The notes: generated from the sequence alone by a model not told the origin. A stretch of 55,086 bases of DNA from CAZTHL01 sp964613585 (GCA_964613585.1 CAZTHL010000016.1:1-55086), one strand, 5' to 3'. Positions 35,427-44,138 are shown, counted from the stretch's first letter. Made by a program: numbers and translations.

Positions 35427-36431
35427 ATGACCTCAAGTCGACAGCCGTTCCGCGTGCGCCGCGGCATGGCGGCCTTGGCGCTCGCCATGGCGCTGGCCCC
35501 CGCCGGTGCCGCCGCCCAGGACCGCGAGGGCTGGCCCAGCTCGTTCACCGTCGGCACGGCCAGCCAGGGCGGCACCTACTTCATCTACGGTTCCGGCTGG
35601 GCGAACCTGGTGTCCGAGGCGACGGGCGTGAACGGCGGCGCGGAGGTGACGGGTGGTCCGGTCCAGAACGCGGCGCTGGTGCATTCCGGCCGGCACGAGT
35701 TCGGCATGGTCACCATGGGCCCGGCGCGCGAGGCCTGGACCGGCCAGAGCCCGTTGCTGCCCCAGGAGCACACCAACCTGCGCGCCATCTTTCCGATGTA
35801 CCAGACGCCGTTCCAGACGGTCACTTTGGCGGGGTCGGGCATTGCGTCCCTCACCGACGTGCCGGACGGCGCCACGGTGGGCGTCGGGCCCGCCGGCGGC
35901 ACGTCGGACACGTATTTTCCGCGCTTCTACGAGACGCTCGGCATCGAGATCCGCAAGCGCAACGGCGGCGCCTCGGATCTGGCCGGGCAGCTGCAGGACG
36001 GGCTGATCGAGGTCTTCTCGTTCGCCGCCGGCTACCCGATCTCGGCCTTCAGCCAGCTCGAGGCGCAGGTCGACGTGAACATCTTCGGGTTCACCGACGA
36101 TCAGATCGAGCAGCTGGTCGCTGCCTTTCCGGTTGCGCGCTTTGAGATTCCGGAGACGACGTACCGGACGCTGGAAGCGCCGATGAGCACCGTCGCCATG
36201 TGGAACTTCGCCGTCGCCAACGCCGATCTTCCTGAAACCTTTGTCTATGAGGTCGTCGGGACGGTCATGGAGAATCACGACCGCATGGTGCAGGTTCACG
36301 GCGCTGCCCGGGAGACCCGGCCGGAGCACGTCGACAAGAACACCTTCCTTCCCTGGCATCCCGGCGCGGTCCGCTGGTTCGAGGAGAACGGCTACGAGAT
36401 CCCGGACGCGCTGGAAGGCCGGTCTGGATGA
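35427..36431 (+). CDS. TAXI-family TRAP transporter substrate-binding protein
   Basis: 334 aa. GGGAGGAAGCAGG precedes ATG 35427. Signal peptide to about residue 31 (APAGAAAQ). The mature protein has 'WPSSFTVGTASQGGTYFIYG', 'VGPAGGTSDTYFPRFYETLG' and 'LPWHPGAVRWFEENGYEIPD'. It is a clear paralog of the 5659-6654 protein, with long shared segments. The permease gene follows after 369 bases with no gene between. The ligand is unknown; TAXI systems may move dicarboxylates, glutamate or other small acids. Confidence 0.93.
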   Translation: MTSSRQPFRVRRGMAALALAMALAPAGAAAQDREGWPSSFTVGTASQGGTYFIYGSGWANLVSEATGVNGGAEVTGGPVQNAALVHSGRHEFGMVTMGPAREAWTGQSPLLPQEHTNLRAIFPMYQTPFQTVTLAGSGIASLTDVPDGATVGVGPAGGTSDTYFPRFYETLGIEIRKRNGGASDLAGQLQDGLIEVFSFAAGYPISAFSQLEAQVDVNIFGFTDDQIEQLVAAFPVARFEIPETTYRTLEAPMSTVAMWNFAVANADLPETFVYEVVGTVMENHDRMVQVHGAARETRPEHVDKNTFLPWHPGAVRWFEENGYEIPDALEGRSG

Positions 36432-36539
36432 GGGTTGGACCGAGGCCGATGGCGGGACCGGGAGCGTTGCCGTTGTTGATTCAGCGCATGGCGAGGCCGT
36501 TCCCGTAGTATAGTGTCCAGCCTTTATCCGTTCGCTTGA

Positions 36540-36569
36540 TGGGACGCTTGCCGGGTGGCAGGCGTCCCA
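36540..36569 (+). promoter_or_regulatory. Long hairpin between the TAXI binding protein and permease genes
   Basis: TGGGACGCTTGCC, loop GGGT, GGCAGGCGTCCCA: a 13-bp stem with one T-G wobble. No T-tract follows. It may attenuate or stabilise the transcript so that binding protein exceeds permease, a common TRAP arrangement. Confidence 0.5.
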
Positions 36570-36695
36570 GGGTGAGAGAAACGGCCTGCCTTCGACCTCG
36601 ACACGAGCACGATCGAGCCGCCCTACGGGAGTTGGCGGGGGCGCCAAGGACTTCAGCCGGAAGCCTAGGAAGAGCGAGGGCACATTAGGGCCCCG

Positions 36696-36739
36696 TGAAC
36701 TCATTAGAGTTCAAATTGTCGACTTCTTGAACTGTCAAG
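36696..36739 (+). promoter_or_regulatory. Cluster of GTTCA palindromes: candidate operator before the TRAP permease
   Basis: TGAACTCATTAGAGTTCA (36696-36713) is a perfect 7-bp inverted repeat with a 4-base spacer. A second palindrome, CTTGA-ACTG-TCAAG, lies at 36726-36739, and GTTCAA (36709)/TTGAAC (36727) form a third inverted pair. The patch is AT-rich against its surroundings and ends 61 bases before ATG 36801. Confidence 0.5.
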
Positions 36740-36800
36740 CCAGGCGGCAGCCGCGCCCGTTCGCGGGATCGACGCGGCCCCAGGAGCAACGGACGACGCC

Positions 36801-38972
36801 ATGAGCCCTTCTCCCGATGCCCGGCGTTCCGGCGCCGCCGCGACCGGCAGCGTCATCACCGAAGGCGTCGACGACGAGCCGGCCGCCGGCAACCAGCGCT
36901 CCCTGCTCGGCTGGCAGCATGCCGCCTTCTATGCGCTGGCGACGGCCTTTACGGCGCTGCATCTGCTGTCGCTCAACGTCTACCCTCTGGAGACCTGGAT
37001 CTATCGGCTCCTGCACGTGGCAGGCGGCCTCGCCATCGGATTCGGGCTGATGGCCGCCATGCGGGTCAGCGCAGCCCATGAGGCGCGGCCACTCAGCGCG
37101 GCCCAATGGGGGCCCCTGGCGGCGGCGGCCGGCCTGGTCGGCGTCGCTTCGGCGCTGCTCGTCTATGCGTATCTGCTGCGCCATGGCGCCGGCCAGCCGA
37201 CGCCGCCGGCCTGGGTCCTGGAGTATCTCGGCCTGCCGCTCGCGGGCGGCACGGTGGTGGCGATCCTGGCCTCCTGGCTCTTCAAGCCGAGCTACCGGCG
37301 CATTGACTGGCAGGACTGGGTGCTGATCGCCTCGGCGCTGACGGTCGCCGGGTATCTGGCCTTCGTGCTCGATGCCTTCCGCTTCCGCGCCGGCGTTCTG
37401 GCCACGCCCACCGACATGTGGGTCACCATCGCCGGTGTGCTCCTGATCCTGGAGCTGACGCGGCGCGTCGCCGGTTTGGCGCTGGTCGGCATCGCCGCGG
37501 TGTTCGTCCTGTATTCGTTCGTCGGCCCCTGGCTGCCGGGCTTCCTGGAGCACAATGGCTACGCGCCCGGGCGCTTCTTCACCTATGTCTACACGGACAA
37601 CGGCATCCTCGGCGCGCCGGTCGCCGTGTCGAGCACGTACATCATCCTGTTCATCACCTTCGCGGCGTTCCTGCAGGCCTCGAAGGTGGGCGACTACTTC
37701 GTCAACTTCGCCTTCGCCGCGGCCGGGCGGGCGCGCGGCGGGCCGGCCAAGGTGGCCGTGTTCGCCTCCGGCCTCATGGGCATGATCAACGGCACCTCGG
37801 CGGGCAACGTCGTTGCCACCGGCAGCCTGACCATCCCGCTCATGAAGAAGGTCGGCTACAAGCCCCAAACCGCTGGCGCGGTCGAGGCCGCGGCCTCCAC
37901 GGGCGGTCAGATCATGCCGCCGATCATGGGCGCCGGCGCCTTCATCATGGCCGAGATCACCGGCATTCCCTACACCGATCTGATCGTCGCGGCGATCATC
38001 CCGGCGGTGCTGTACTTTGCGTCCGTGTACTTCATGGTCGACCTCGAGGCGACCAAGATGGGCATGCGTGGCATGCGCGACGACGAGCTGCCGGATATGC
38101 GGCAGATGATCCGTCGGGTGTACCTGTTCTCGCCGGTGCTGATCCTGATCGGTGCCCTGTTCATGGGCTACTCGGTCATCCGCTCGGGCACCTACGCCAT
38201 GGCCGCCGCCATGATCGTCAGCTGGCTCACGCCGTTTCCGATGGGGGTGAAGGCGATCGTCCGGGCCTTCGAGCTGGCCGCCCGCATGTCGATCCAGATC
38301 ATCGCGGTGTGCGCCTGCGCCGGCATCATTGTCGGCGTGATCGCGCTCACCGGCGTCGGAGCCCGCTTCTCATCCCTGCTCCTCGGCGTGGCCGAGACCA
38401 GCCAGCTCCTCGCCCTGGTGTTCGCCATGGTGATCTCCATCCTGCTCGGCATGGGCATGCCGACCACGGCGGCCTATGCCGTCGCCGCCTCCGTCGTGGC
38501 GCCGGGCCTGCAGCAGCTCGGCATCCCGCCGCTCATCGCCCACTTCTTCGTCTTCTATTTCGCGGTGATCTCGGCGATCACGCCGCCCGTCGCGCTGGCG
38601 GCCTATGCCGGCGCGGCCATCTCGGGAGCCGGCGCGATGAAGACCTCGATAACCGCGTTCAAGATCGGCCTTGCCGCCTTCGTGGTGCCGTTCATCTTCT
38701 ACTACAGCCCGGCCATGCTCATGGAAGGCAGCGCGGTGGACATCGTCCATGTCGCCGTGACCGCGCTGATCGGCGTCTATCTGCTGTCCTCGGCCGTGCA
38801 GGGCTGGTACTTCGGACGCATGAACGCGGTGTTCCGTGTGGTCCTGCTGCTCGGCGCGTTGGCCATGATCAAGGGCGGATGGCTGACCGACCTCATCGGC
38901 ATCGGCATCGGCGCGGCCCTGCTGGCCTATCAGCTCGTCACCGCACGAAAGGAGCCCGCTCTGGCGGAGTAG
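36801..38972 (+). CDS. TRAP transporter permease, fused 4TM-12TM, TAXI type
   Basis: 723 aa with many membrane helices. The N-terminal third holds the DctQ-like small-subunit helices; the rest is the DctM-like part with 'LMGMINGTSAGNVVATGSLT', 'AAASTGGQIMPPIMGAGAFI', 'MGMPTTAAYAVAASVVAP' and 'YFAVISAITPPVALAAYAGA', all hallmarks of TRAP-TAXI permeases. It imports its substrate with a sodium gradient. It pairs with the binding protein at 35427-36431; AGGAGC lies before the ATG. It may also serve the orphan binding protein at 5659. Confidence 0.95.
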   Translation: MSPSPDARRSGAAATGSVITEGVDDEPAAGNQRSLLGWQHAAFYALATAFTALHLLSLNVYPLETWIYRLLHVAGGLAIGFGLMAAMRVSAAHEARPLSAAQWGPLAAAAGLVGVASALLVYAYLLRHGAGQPTPPAWVLEYLGLPLAGGTVVAILASWLFKPSYRRIDWQDWVLIASALTVAGYLAFVLDAFRFRAGVLATPTDMWVTIAGVLLILELTRRVAGLALVGIAAVFVLYSFVGPWLPGFLEHNGYAPGRFFTYVYTDNGILGAPVAVSSTYIILFITFAAFLQASKVGDYFVNFAFAAAGRARGGPAKVAVFASGLMGMINGTSAGNVVATGSLTIPLMKKVGYKPQTAGAVEAAASTGGQIMPPIMGAGAFIMAEITGIPYTDLIVAAIIPAVLYFASVYFMVDLEATKMGMRGMRDDELPDMRQMIRRVYLFSPVLILIGALFMGYSVIRSGTYAMAAAMIVSWLTPFPMGVKAIVRAFELAARMSIQIIAVCACAGIIVGVIALTGVGARFSSLLLGVAETSQLLALVFAMVISILLGMGMPTTAAYAVAASVVAPGLQQLGIPPLIAHFFVFYFAVISAITPPVALAAYAGAAISGAGAMKTSITAFKIGLAAFVVPFIFYYSPAMLMEGSAVDIVHVAVTALIGVYLLSSAVQGWYFGRMNAVFRVVLLLGALAMIKGGWLTDLIGIGIGAALLAYQLVTARKEPALAE

Positions 38973-39614
38973 GAAAGGGCGGCTCCCGCCCTCTGACCGA
39001 GAGGGATCTGCTTCGGCTCACGCAGGATCGCCCGGGCCCCTCGCCCGGCCACCGGAGGCGTTCCCGCGGGGTGTGCGGAAACAGGAAGGGCCGGCGGTCA
39101 CGGAACCGACCCTCCGGTGCCGCGACGCTCCGCTCAGCCCAATCCACTCGTCGATGGATGAGCGGTCGCATCGGTCGGGTTCGGCGAAGCGAAGCCTGAT
39201 GATCCCGGCGTTTCACCCGAGCGGAGCCCGGCCTCGTGCAGCAGGCCGGGCGTGTCGAACACCGTTGCCGCCGGATGGCGGAGGTCAGGGAGGAGCGAGA
39301 CCCCGGCCTGATCCGGCGCACGGGCCGCCGTCCGGGCTCGGGAGGGCCGAGCCGGCGCAGGATGGGGAGCGCGTCGTCCCCGCCCTCCCGGCGGCACGCG
39401 CGTCGCGCCGGAGGCGGGATCGCCTGACGGCGCATGATTCGACCCCGGTTCGGAATGGAAAGCGAGCGGCCTCCGCTCATCTCAGATCCTTTTCTTCCTC
39501 GGAGGATCCTTTTCCATGGCTTTGTCTTCACCTTCACGGAGACCTGATGTAGTTGTTCCGTTGAAATGCCGGCTGGTCTCTGCGAAGTCGAGTTGAATTC
39601 CTGAGGAGGTATCG
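38973..39614 (+). other. 642-bp intergenic region without a convincing gene
   Basis: Open frames here lack ribosome sites and family features. It contains a perfect 9-bp stem hairpin GCCCGGCCT/AGGCCGGGC at 39226-39251 and, at the right end, a pyrimidine-rich patch with GATCCTTTTC twice (about 39485-39515). A small RNA or the leader of the HD-GYP gene is possible, but nothing shows it directly. Confidence 0.5.
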
Positions 39615-41264
39615 ATGATCGGCGGCGCGGCTGCGACCGAGGCCGTGAAGGAGCCGGAGGCGCCGCGCGAGCGGCTCGTCGAGCTGGCCATCGCCCTGTC
39701 GGCCGAACGCAATCTGCGCCGGCTGCTGGAGCGCTTCGTGACCGAGGCGCAGCATCTGACCAACGCGGAAGGCGGCACGCTCTACCTGCTGAGCGAGGAT
39801 CGCCGCCGGCTCCACCTCGCCATCCTCCGCAACACCGTGCTTGACCTGCGCTACGGTGGCCTGGACGGCACGCTGGCACCGTTTCCGCCGATCGAGCTCG
39901 AGCGTTCCAACGCCGCCCCGAGCCTGCGCAGCGTGGCGGGCGAGGTGGCGGTCACCGGCCGCACGATCCTTGTGGACGATGCCTATCGTGACCCTCGCTT
40001 CGACCTTCAGGAGGCGCGCGCCTTCGATGCCCGAACGGGCTACCGCACCCGCTCGCTGCTGAGCGTGCCGGTGGCCGACGGATACGGCGAGGTGACGGGC
40101 GTGCTGCAGCTGGTGAACGCCCGCTCCGCGACGGGCGAGCCGGTGGGCTTTGCCGCCGGGCTGCAGCCGCTGGTGGAGGCGCTGGCGGCGCTGGCCGGGG
40201 TGGCCCTGGACAATCGGCGGTTGCTCGACGGGCAGAAGCGGCTGTTCAAGGCGTTTGTCGCCGTCATCGCCAACGCCATCGATGCCAAGTCGGCCCACAC
40301 CGGCGCCCATTGCAAGCGGGTGCCGGAGCTGACCCTGATGCTCGCGCGCGCCGCCTGCGCCGAAAGCGAGGGACCGTTTCAGGACTTCCTGCTGAGCGAG
40401 GAGGAATGGGAGGAGCTGGAGATCGCGGCGGGCCTGCACGACTGCGGCAAGGTGACGACGCCGGAGTGGGTGATGGACAAGGCGACCAAGCTGCAGACGA
40501 TCCGCGACGGCATGGATGTCGTGCGCGCCCGGTTTGCCGCCCTCAAGGCCGCCGCCGAGCGCGATCACTGGCGCGCGCGGGTGGCGTCCCAGGGCGAGAG
40601 CCCGGCGCAGGATAGCGCGCTTAGGCAGCATCTGGCCGGGCTCGACTCGGCGCTCAGCTTCCTGGAGCGCTGCAACGACGGCCGCGATCCGCTGCCCGAG
40701 GGAGCCGTCGCGCGTATCCGCGACATCGCGGCGATGCCCTGGCCCGCGCCGGGCGGCGATGCGCCCCTCCTCTCGCCCGAGGAGGTGGAATGCCTGTCGA
40801 TTCCGGTCGGGACGTTGACCGAGGCGGAACGGCGAATCGTCAACGGTCACGTGGTGGCGACCATCGACATGCTGAGGCAGCTGCCGTTTCCACCGTCCTT
40901 GGCGCGGGTCGTCGACATCGCGGGCGGTCATCACGAGCGGCTCGACGGCAGCGGCTATCCGCGCCAGCTGACCGCCCGACAGCTTTCGATGCCGGCGCGC
41001 ATGCTGGCCGTAGCCGATATCTTCGAGGCGCTGACCGCGGCCGACCGTCCCTACAAGCATGGCCGCACCCTCAGCGAGAGCGTGACCCTGCTCGCCGACA
41101 TGGCGGGAGCCGGCAAGGTCGACGCCGACGTGGTGGCGCTTCTGCTGCGCAGCGGCGTCTACCGGACCTATGCCGAGCGGCACATGCGGTCCGAGCAGAT
41201 TGACCCGGTCGACGCCCGCGCCATCCTTGCCCGCCTTGCTGCCGAGGATGGCGCGGCGCCATGA
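39615..41264 (+). CDS. GAF - HD-GYP protein, probable c-di-GMP phosphodiesterase
   Basis: 549 aa. The near-perfect ribosome site GAGGAGGT precedes ATG 39615. A GAF domain covers about residues 25-205 ('NAEGGTLYLLSEDRRRLHLA', 'YRTRSLLSVPVADGYGEVTG'). The HD-GYP part has 'SAHTGAHCKRVPELTLMLAR', 'GLHDCGKVTTPEWVMDKATK', 'VNGHVVATIDMLRQLPFPP', 'GGHHERLDGSGYPRQL' and 'VADIFEALTAADRPYKHGRT', so metal ligands and the GYP loop are intact. About 105 extra residues lie between the HD and the third His. It would hydrolyse c-di-GMP to GMP under GAF control. It is soluble, with no receiver domain. Confidence 0.92.
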   Translation: MIGGAAATEAVKEPEAPRERLVELAIALSAERNLRRLLERFVTEAQHLTNAEGGTLYLLSEDRRRLHLAILRNTVLDLRYGGLDGTLAPFPPIELERSNAAPSLRSVAGEVAVTGRTILVDDAYRDPRFDLQEARAFDARTGYRTRSLLSVPVADGYGEVTGVLQLVNARSATGEPVGFAAGLQPLVEALAALAGVALDNRRLLDGQKRLFKAFVAVIANAIDAKSAHTGAHCKRVPELTLMLARAACAESEGPFQDFLLSEEEWEELEIAAGLHDCGKVTTPEWVMDKATKLQTIRDGMDVVRARFAALKAAAERDHWRARVASQGESPAQDSALRQHLAGLDSALSFLERCNDGRDPLPEGAVARIRDIAAMPWPAPGGDAPLLSPEEVECLSIPVGTLTEAERRIVNGHVVATIDMLRQLPFPPSLARVVDIAGGHHERLDGSGYPRQLTARQLSMPARMLAVADIFEALTAADRPYKHGRTLSESVTLLADMAGAGKVDADVVALLLRSGVYRTYAERHMRSEQIDPVDARAILARLAAEDGAAP

Positions 41265-41500
41265 CGGCGGCGGCGGTCGCGCCGCCCCTGGAAAACGCGG
41301 CAGGCAACCGGTGACAAGCGGTGCCGATTGCCGGGCCGCCTTCAGCACCGTATCCTGCGTGGCCACGAGCCGTGGACCGACCGGTCTCCGGTGGCCCGCG
41401 GCGATCCGGCGCGCCTCGGTCATCCTGCACGAGCCATCCGGCCCATGCTTCTGGCTCACGGGCCGGGGCTCACGGTTCGGGCAAAGCGCGGCGGACACCA

Positions 41501-41539
41501 GGGATGCTTGCCGGGGATGCTTGCCAGGGATGCTTGCCG
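41501..41539 (+). repeat. Three 13-bp tandem repeats
   Basis: GGGATGCTTGCC starts at 41501, 41514 and 41527. They lie in the 325-bp gap 41265-41589, upstream of the DUF411 gene; no gene is seen there. Confidence 0.75.
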
Positions 41540-41589
41540 GGGGGCCGAGGCTGGACGGCACGAGCCGGCGCCATGCCCCAGAGGAAGAC

Positions 41590-42069
41590 ATGAGCGGATA
41601 TCGTGTGCCGACAAGGAGGAGCCTGTCGATGCGGATGCTGACGACCATGGCCCTGACCGCGCTCGCGGCGCCGGTGCTGGCCGACGGGCTGCCGCCGGTC
41701 ACGGTGCAGAAGACCCCGAGCTGCCAGTGCTGCTCTGCATGGGCGACGCATCTGGAGCAGCACGGGCTCGCGGTCGAGGTGCAGGATGTGGCCTATGAGG
41801 AGTTGCTGCGCACGAAGCGTGCGATCGGTCTCGAGCCGGAGCTGTCTTCCTGCCACACGGCGATGGTCGACGGCTATGTTGTTGAAGGTCATGTGCCGGC
41901 GTCGGACATTCTCCGCCTGCTCGAGGAGCGGCCGGAGGCGCTGGGGCTGACCGTGCCCGGCATGCCCCTGGGCTCGCCCGGCATGGAGATGGGCGGAGAG
42001 GTGGAGCCCTACGAGGTGCTGCTGCTCGAGCCGGACGCGTCGACCAGCGTCTATTCCAGACATCCGTGA
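41590..42069 (+). CDS. DUF411 metal-binding periplasmic protein
   Basis: 159 aa from ATG 41590 (AGAGGAAG upstream); a second in-frame ATG at 41629 would still give a signal peptide ('MRMLTTMALTALAAPVLADG'). The mature domain reads 'PPVTVQKTPSCQCCSAWATH', with a CxCC metal site, then 'CHTAMVDGYVVEGHVPASDI' and 'GMPLGSPGMEMGGEVEPYEV', the standard DUF411 layout. Related proteins bind copper or silver and occur in metal-resistance gene sets. Here no copper genes are adjacent. Confidence 0.9.
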   Translation: MSGYRVPTRRSLSMRMLTTMALTALAAPVLADGLPPVTVQKTPSCQCCSAWATHLEQHGLAVEVQDVAYEELLRTKRAIGLEPELSSCHTAMVDGYVVEGHVPASDILRLLEERPEALGLTVPGMPLGSPGMEMGGEVEPYEVLLLEPDASTSVYSRHP

Positions 42070-42176
42070 GCCGGTCGGCACGCCACGATCGGCACCGGAG
42101 ATGCCGTCGGGAAGCGTGATCGTGGGGCCGGTCGGGCCCCTCCGGGCGGCTGGCCCCCGCTTCAGGGACACGAGGC

Positions 42177-42773
42177 ATGCCGGTGATCGACTACTACATG
42201 TCGACGATCTCGCCCTTCAGCCATCTCGGCCATGGCCGGCTTGGCGAGATCGCGGACCTCCACGGCGCCGAGGTACGGACCAGGCCCGTCGATCTGCTCA
42301 AGGTGCTCGCGGCGACCGGCGGTGTTCCGGTGGCCCGGCGCGCGCCGCAGCGGCTGGCGTACCGGCTGGTCGAGCTGCGGCGCTGGTCGGCCGTCCTCGA
42401 CATGCCGCTGGTGCTCGAGCCGCGGCACTTTCCGGCTGATGGCGTCCTCGGTGCCAAGGTTCTCCTGGCGGCGGAGCAGGCCGGGGCCGACACCTTCCTG
42501 CTGGCCGGCGCGCTGCTGGCCGCCCTGTGGCGCGACGATCGCGATCCCTCCGACCCGGAGACGTTGGCAAGCGTCCTGACACAGCAGGACCTCGACGGCC
42601 CGGCGCTGGTGGCGCGGGCCGAGCAGCCGGAGACGGCGACCGCGCTCGACGCCGCGACCGACCGGGCGATCGCCGCGGGGGTGTTCGGTGTGCCGACCTA
42701 TCTGCTCGACGGCGAGCCGTTCTGGGGCCAGGACCGCCTTGACCTGCTCGACCGCGCCCTGTCTCGCCATTGA
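42177..42773 (+). CDS. 2-hydroxychromene-2-carboxylate isomerase-like (DsbA/GST-kappa fold)
   Basis: 198 aa. 'IDYYMSTISPFSHLGHGRLG' has the SPF active-site serine context of HCCA isomerases; 'YRLVELRRWSAVLDMPL' and 'AIAAGVFGVPTYLLDGEPFW' (cis-Pro, VPT) and 'GQDRLDLLDRAL' fit the family. Such glutathione-dependent enzymes act in naphthalene-type catabolism, but many paralogs have other or unknown substrates, and no aromatic pathway genes are present. The CACGAGGC before ATG 42177 is a weak ribosome site. A VNTR follows the gene. Confidence 0.88.
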   Translation: MPVIDYYMSTISPFSHLGHGRLGEIADLHGAEVRTRPVDLLKVLAATGGVPVARRAPQRLAYRLVELRRWSAVLDMPLVLEPRHFPADGVLGAKVLLAAEQAGADTFLLAGALLAALWRDDRDPSDPETLASVLTQQDLDGPALVARAEQPETATALDAATDRAIAAGVFGVPTYLLDGEPFWGQDRLDLLDRALSRH

Positions 42774-42815
42774 GTGTTCCCGTGCCGGGGGACCAGCGCT
42801 CCGACTGGTTCATTG

Positions 42816-42883
42816 CCGGTCCATCGGGCCGGTCCATCGGGCCCGTCCATCGGGGCCCGTCCATCGGGGCCCGTCCATCGGGG
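42816..42883 (+). repeat. VNTR-like array of five 13-14-bp units
   Basis: Two units CCGGTCCATCGGG, then three units CCCGTCCATCGGGG (42842, 42856, 42870), followed by a decayed unit (CGCGTGAACGGGG). Not a multiple of three and not in a gene. It begins 43 bases after the isomerase stop. Confidence 0.9.
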
Positions 42884-42914
42884 CGCGTGAACGGGGCGCG
42901 CGACGGCGCCGAGC

Positions 42915-43004
42915 GTGGCTGACGCTGTCCTGCTGTCGGAGGAGGCGGTCCGGGTCACCGGGGCCGCATGGCCCATCGACGGGGGTGATGGCCAGCTGCA
43001 ACTG
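42915..43004 (+). pseudogene. C-terminal remnant of a short-chain dehydrogenase/reductase
   Basis: The frame reads 'VLLSEEAVRVTGAAWPIDGG', the typical SDR C-terminus (L-x-S-E/D-x-A...V/ITGxxxPVDGG). Upstream, where the Rossmann fold should be, lies the VNTR instead, so only about 30 codons survive. The open frame continues to 43268 with no family features. Confidence 0.6.
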
Positions 43005-43157
43005 ACCGGCCGGTTCCCTGACGGGCCGGGCGCGAAACGACGCGGACGGGGAGCGCCGAGCGACGCGACACCCGCGTTCCTCAGACAGGGGATCGACGTC
43101 CGGGCCGGCTCGGCGGCGGCGCTGCCCTTCGGCAGCCGCGCGACGGCCTTGCCCTAC

Positions 43158-43272
43158 AGCGTTTCCGCGTGCCGCGGCATCGACACCGGCCCGCGCCCCA
43201 CTCCGGCCAGCCTGAGCATGCTGTCGCTGGGTGGCCGGGCGGGGCAGCGGGCCGGCGATGCCCCTTGAGCCG
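43158..43272 (+). repeat. Dispersed intergenic repeat, copy C
   Basis: Core AGCGTTTCCGC at 43158-43168, aligning ungapped with copy B (12763) for about 65 bases. Its last 26 bases (43247-43272) are identical to the inverse of 7722-7747. It lies in the 635-bp gap 42774-43408, which also contains the VNTR and the SDR remnant. Confidence 0.7.
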
Positions 43273-43408
43273 CAAGCGCTTCACGCTTCCATGAGGCTCC
43301 ACTCGGCCTGCGCTGGCGCGGAGCCGCGGTGAGCGATGCGTGGATGTGAACAAAAATAAGTCTTGCTTTGTCCCGCGCACGGAGGAGGCGAGCGGGAGAC
43401 GGGCGGCG

Positions 43409-43906
43409 TCAGTCGTCGCCGGTCTGGAAGTCGCCGGGCTGCGGCGGCGCCACGGGGACAAACAGGCTGCGGTCGGGCTTGAGGTCGAGCAGCGGCGTGC
43501 CGTCCAGGCAATCGAGCCCGCGCACCATCAGGGTTGTCCCCTCGATCCGCTCGAGCCGGACGACGGCGGTGCCGATCGGGTTCGGCCGGAGCGGGCTGCG
43601 CAGCGCGAAGGTGCCGCGCGCCGTGCCGTCGTCGGCCGGGCTCTGACGCACCAGGTCCCGGCGCGCGCGGTCGAGCCAGTACAGCACCTCGAGCCGCTCG
43701 TAGGCGGCGACGCCGTCGAGCGCCGCCTGCCACACGGGCGCGATCTCGATCCGGCAGAGCGGGCCGTCGAGCCGCCCCTGCAGCGGGCAGTCGAGCGGCG
43801 AGGTCCAGGGGGTGCGGATCCGGCCGACGAACACGAGGCCGGCATCGGTCGCATCGGGCGGATCGACCCGCTCCTCGTTCGGCCGCAGGGCGTTGTCCCG
43901 GACCAT
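43409..43906 (-). CDS. trmO: tRNA (t6A37)-N6-methyltransferase TrmO family
   Basis: 165 aa. 'GLVFVGRIRTPWTSPLDCPL', 'RIEIAPVWQAALDGVAAYER', 'LEVLYWLDRARRDL' and 'RGTFALRSPLRPNPIGTAVV' followed by 'VRGLDCLDGTPLLDLKPD' are the UPF0066/TsaA blocks. TrmO methylates t6A at position 37 of tRNA-Thr in E. coli using SAM. This is the short bacterial form without the C-terminal extension. ATG 43906 begins a polar lead. The molbindin gene lies 22 bases upstream on the same strand. Confidence 0.9.
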   Translation of the reverse strand: MVRDNALRPNEERVDPPDATDAGLVFVGRIRTPWTSPLDCPLQGRLDGPLCRIEIAPVWQAALDGVAAYERLEVLYWLDRARRDLVRQSPADDGTARGTFALRSPLRPNPIGTAVVRLERIEGTTLMVRGLDCLDGTPLLDLKPDRSLFVPVAPPQPGDFQTGDD

Positions 43907-43928
43907 CCCCGGGCGCCTCGACGGCCGC

Positions 43929-44138
43929 TCAGTGGTCGACGCCGATCATCACATCGGAGGCCTTGATCACCGCATAGGCTTCCTCGCCGCTCTTGAGGCC
44001 GAGCGCCTCGGCCGACTCGTTGGTGATCGACGCCGTGACGATCTGCCCACCGACGTCAAGGCGGACATGGGCCGTGGTCGCGCCGGTGATGACCTCGACG
44101 ACCGTCCCCTTGAGGACATTGCGGGCGCTCAGCTTCAT
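43929..44138 (-). CDS. Molbindin-like single TOBE/Mop-domain protein
   Basis: 69 aa: 'MKLSARNVLKGTVVEVITGA' and 'VTASITNESAEALGLKSGEE' then 'AYAVIKASDVMIGVDH', one complete Mop domain. Such proteins bind molybdate or tungstate as oligomers and buffer the cytoplasmic pool. AGGAGC lies before ATG 44138. No mod transporter or molybdoenzyme genes are in the window. Confidence 0.93.
   Translation of the reverse strand: MKLSARNVLKGTVVEVITGATTAHVRLDVGGQIVTASITNESAEALGLKSGEEAYAVIKASDVMIGVDH

Noticed and set aside
41321..41593. Frame through the 13-bp repeats giving a Cys/Gly-repeat peptide
   Set aside because: Product of the repeat only; no ribosome site, and it ends inside the DUF411 leader.
39534..41702. 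722-codon minus-strand open frame
   Set aside because: Shadow of the GAF-HD-GYP gene, whose motifs are unambiguous.
42816..42883. CRISPR-like array
   Set aside because: Units are contiguous 13-14-bp repeats with no spacers; it is a VNTR.
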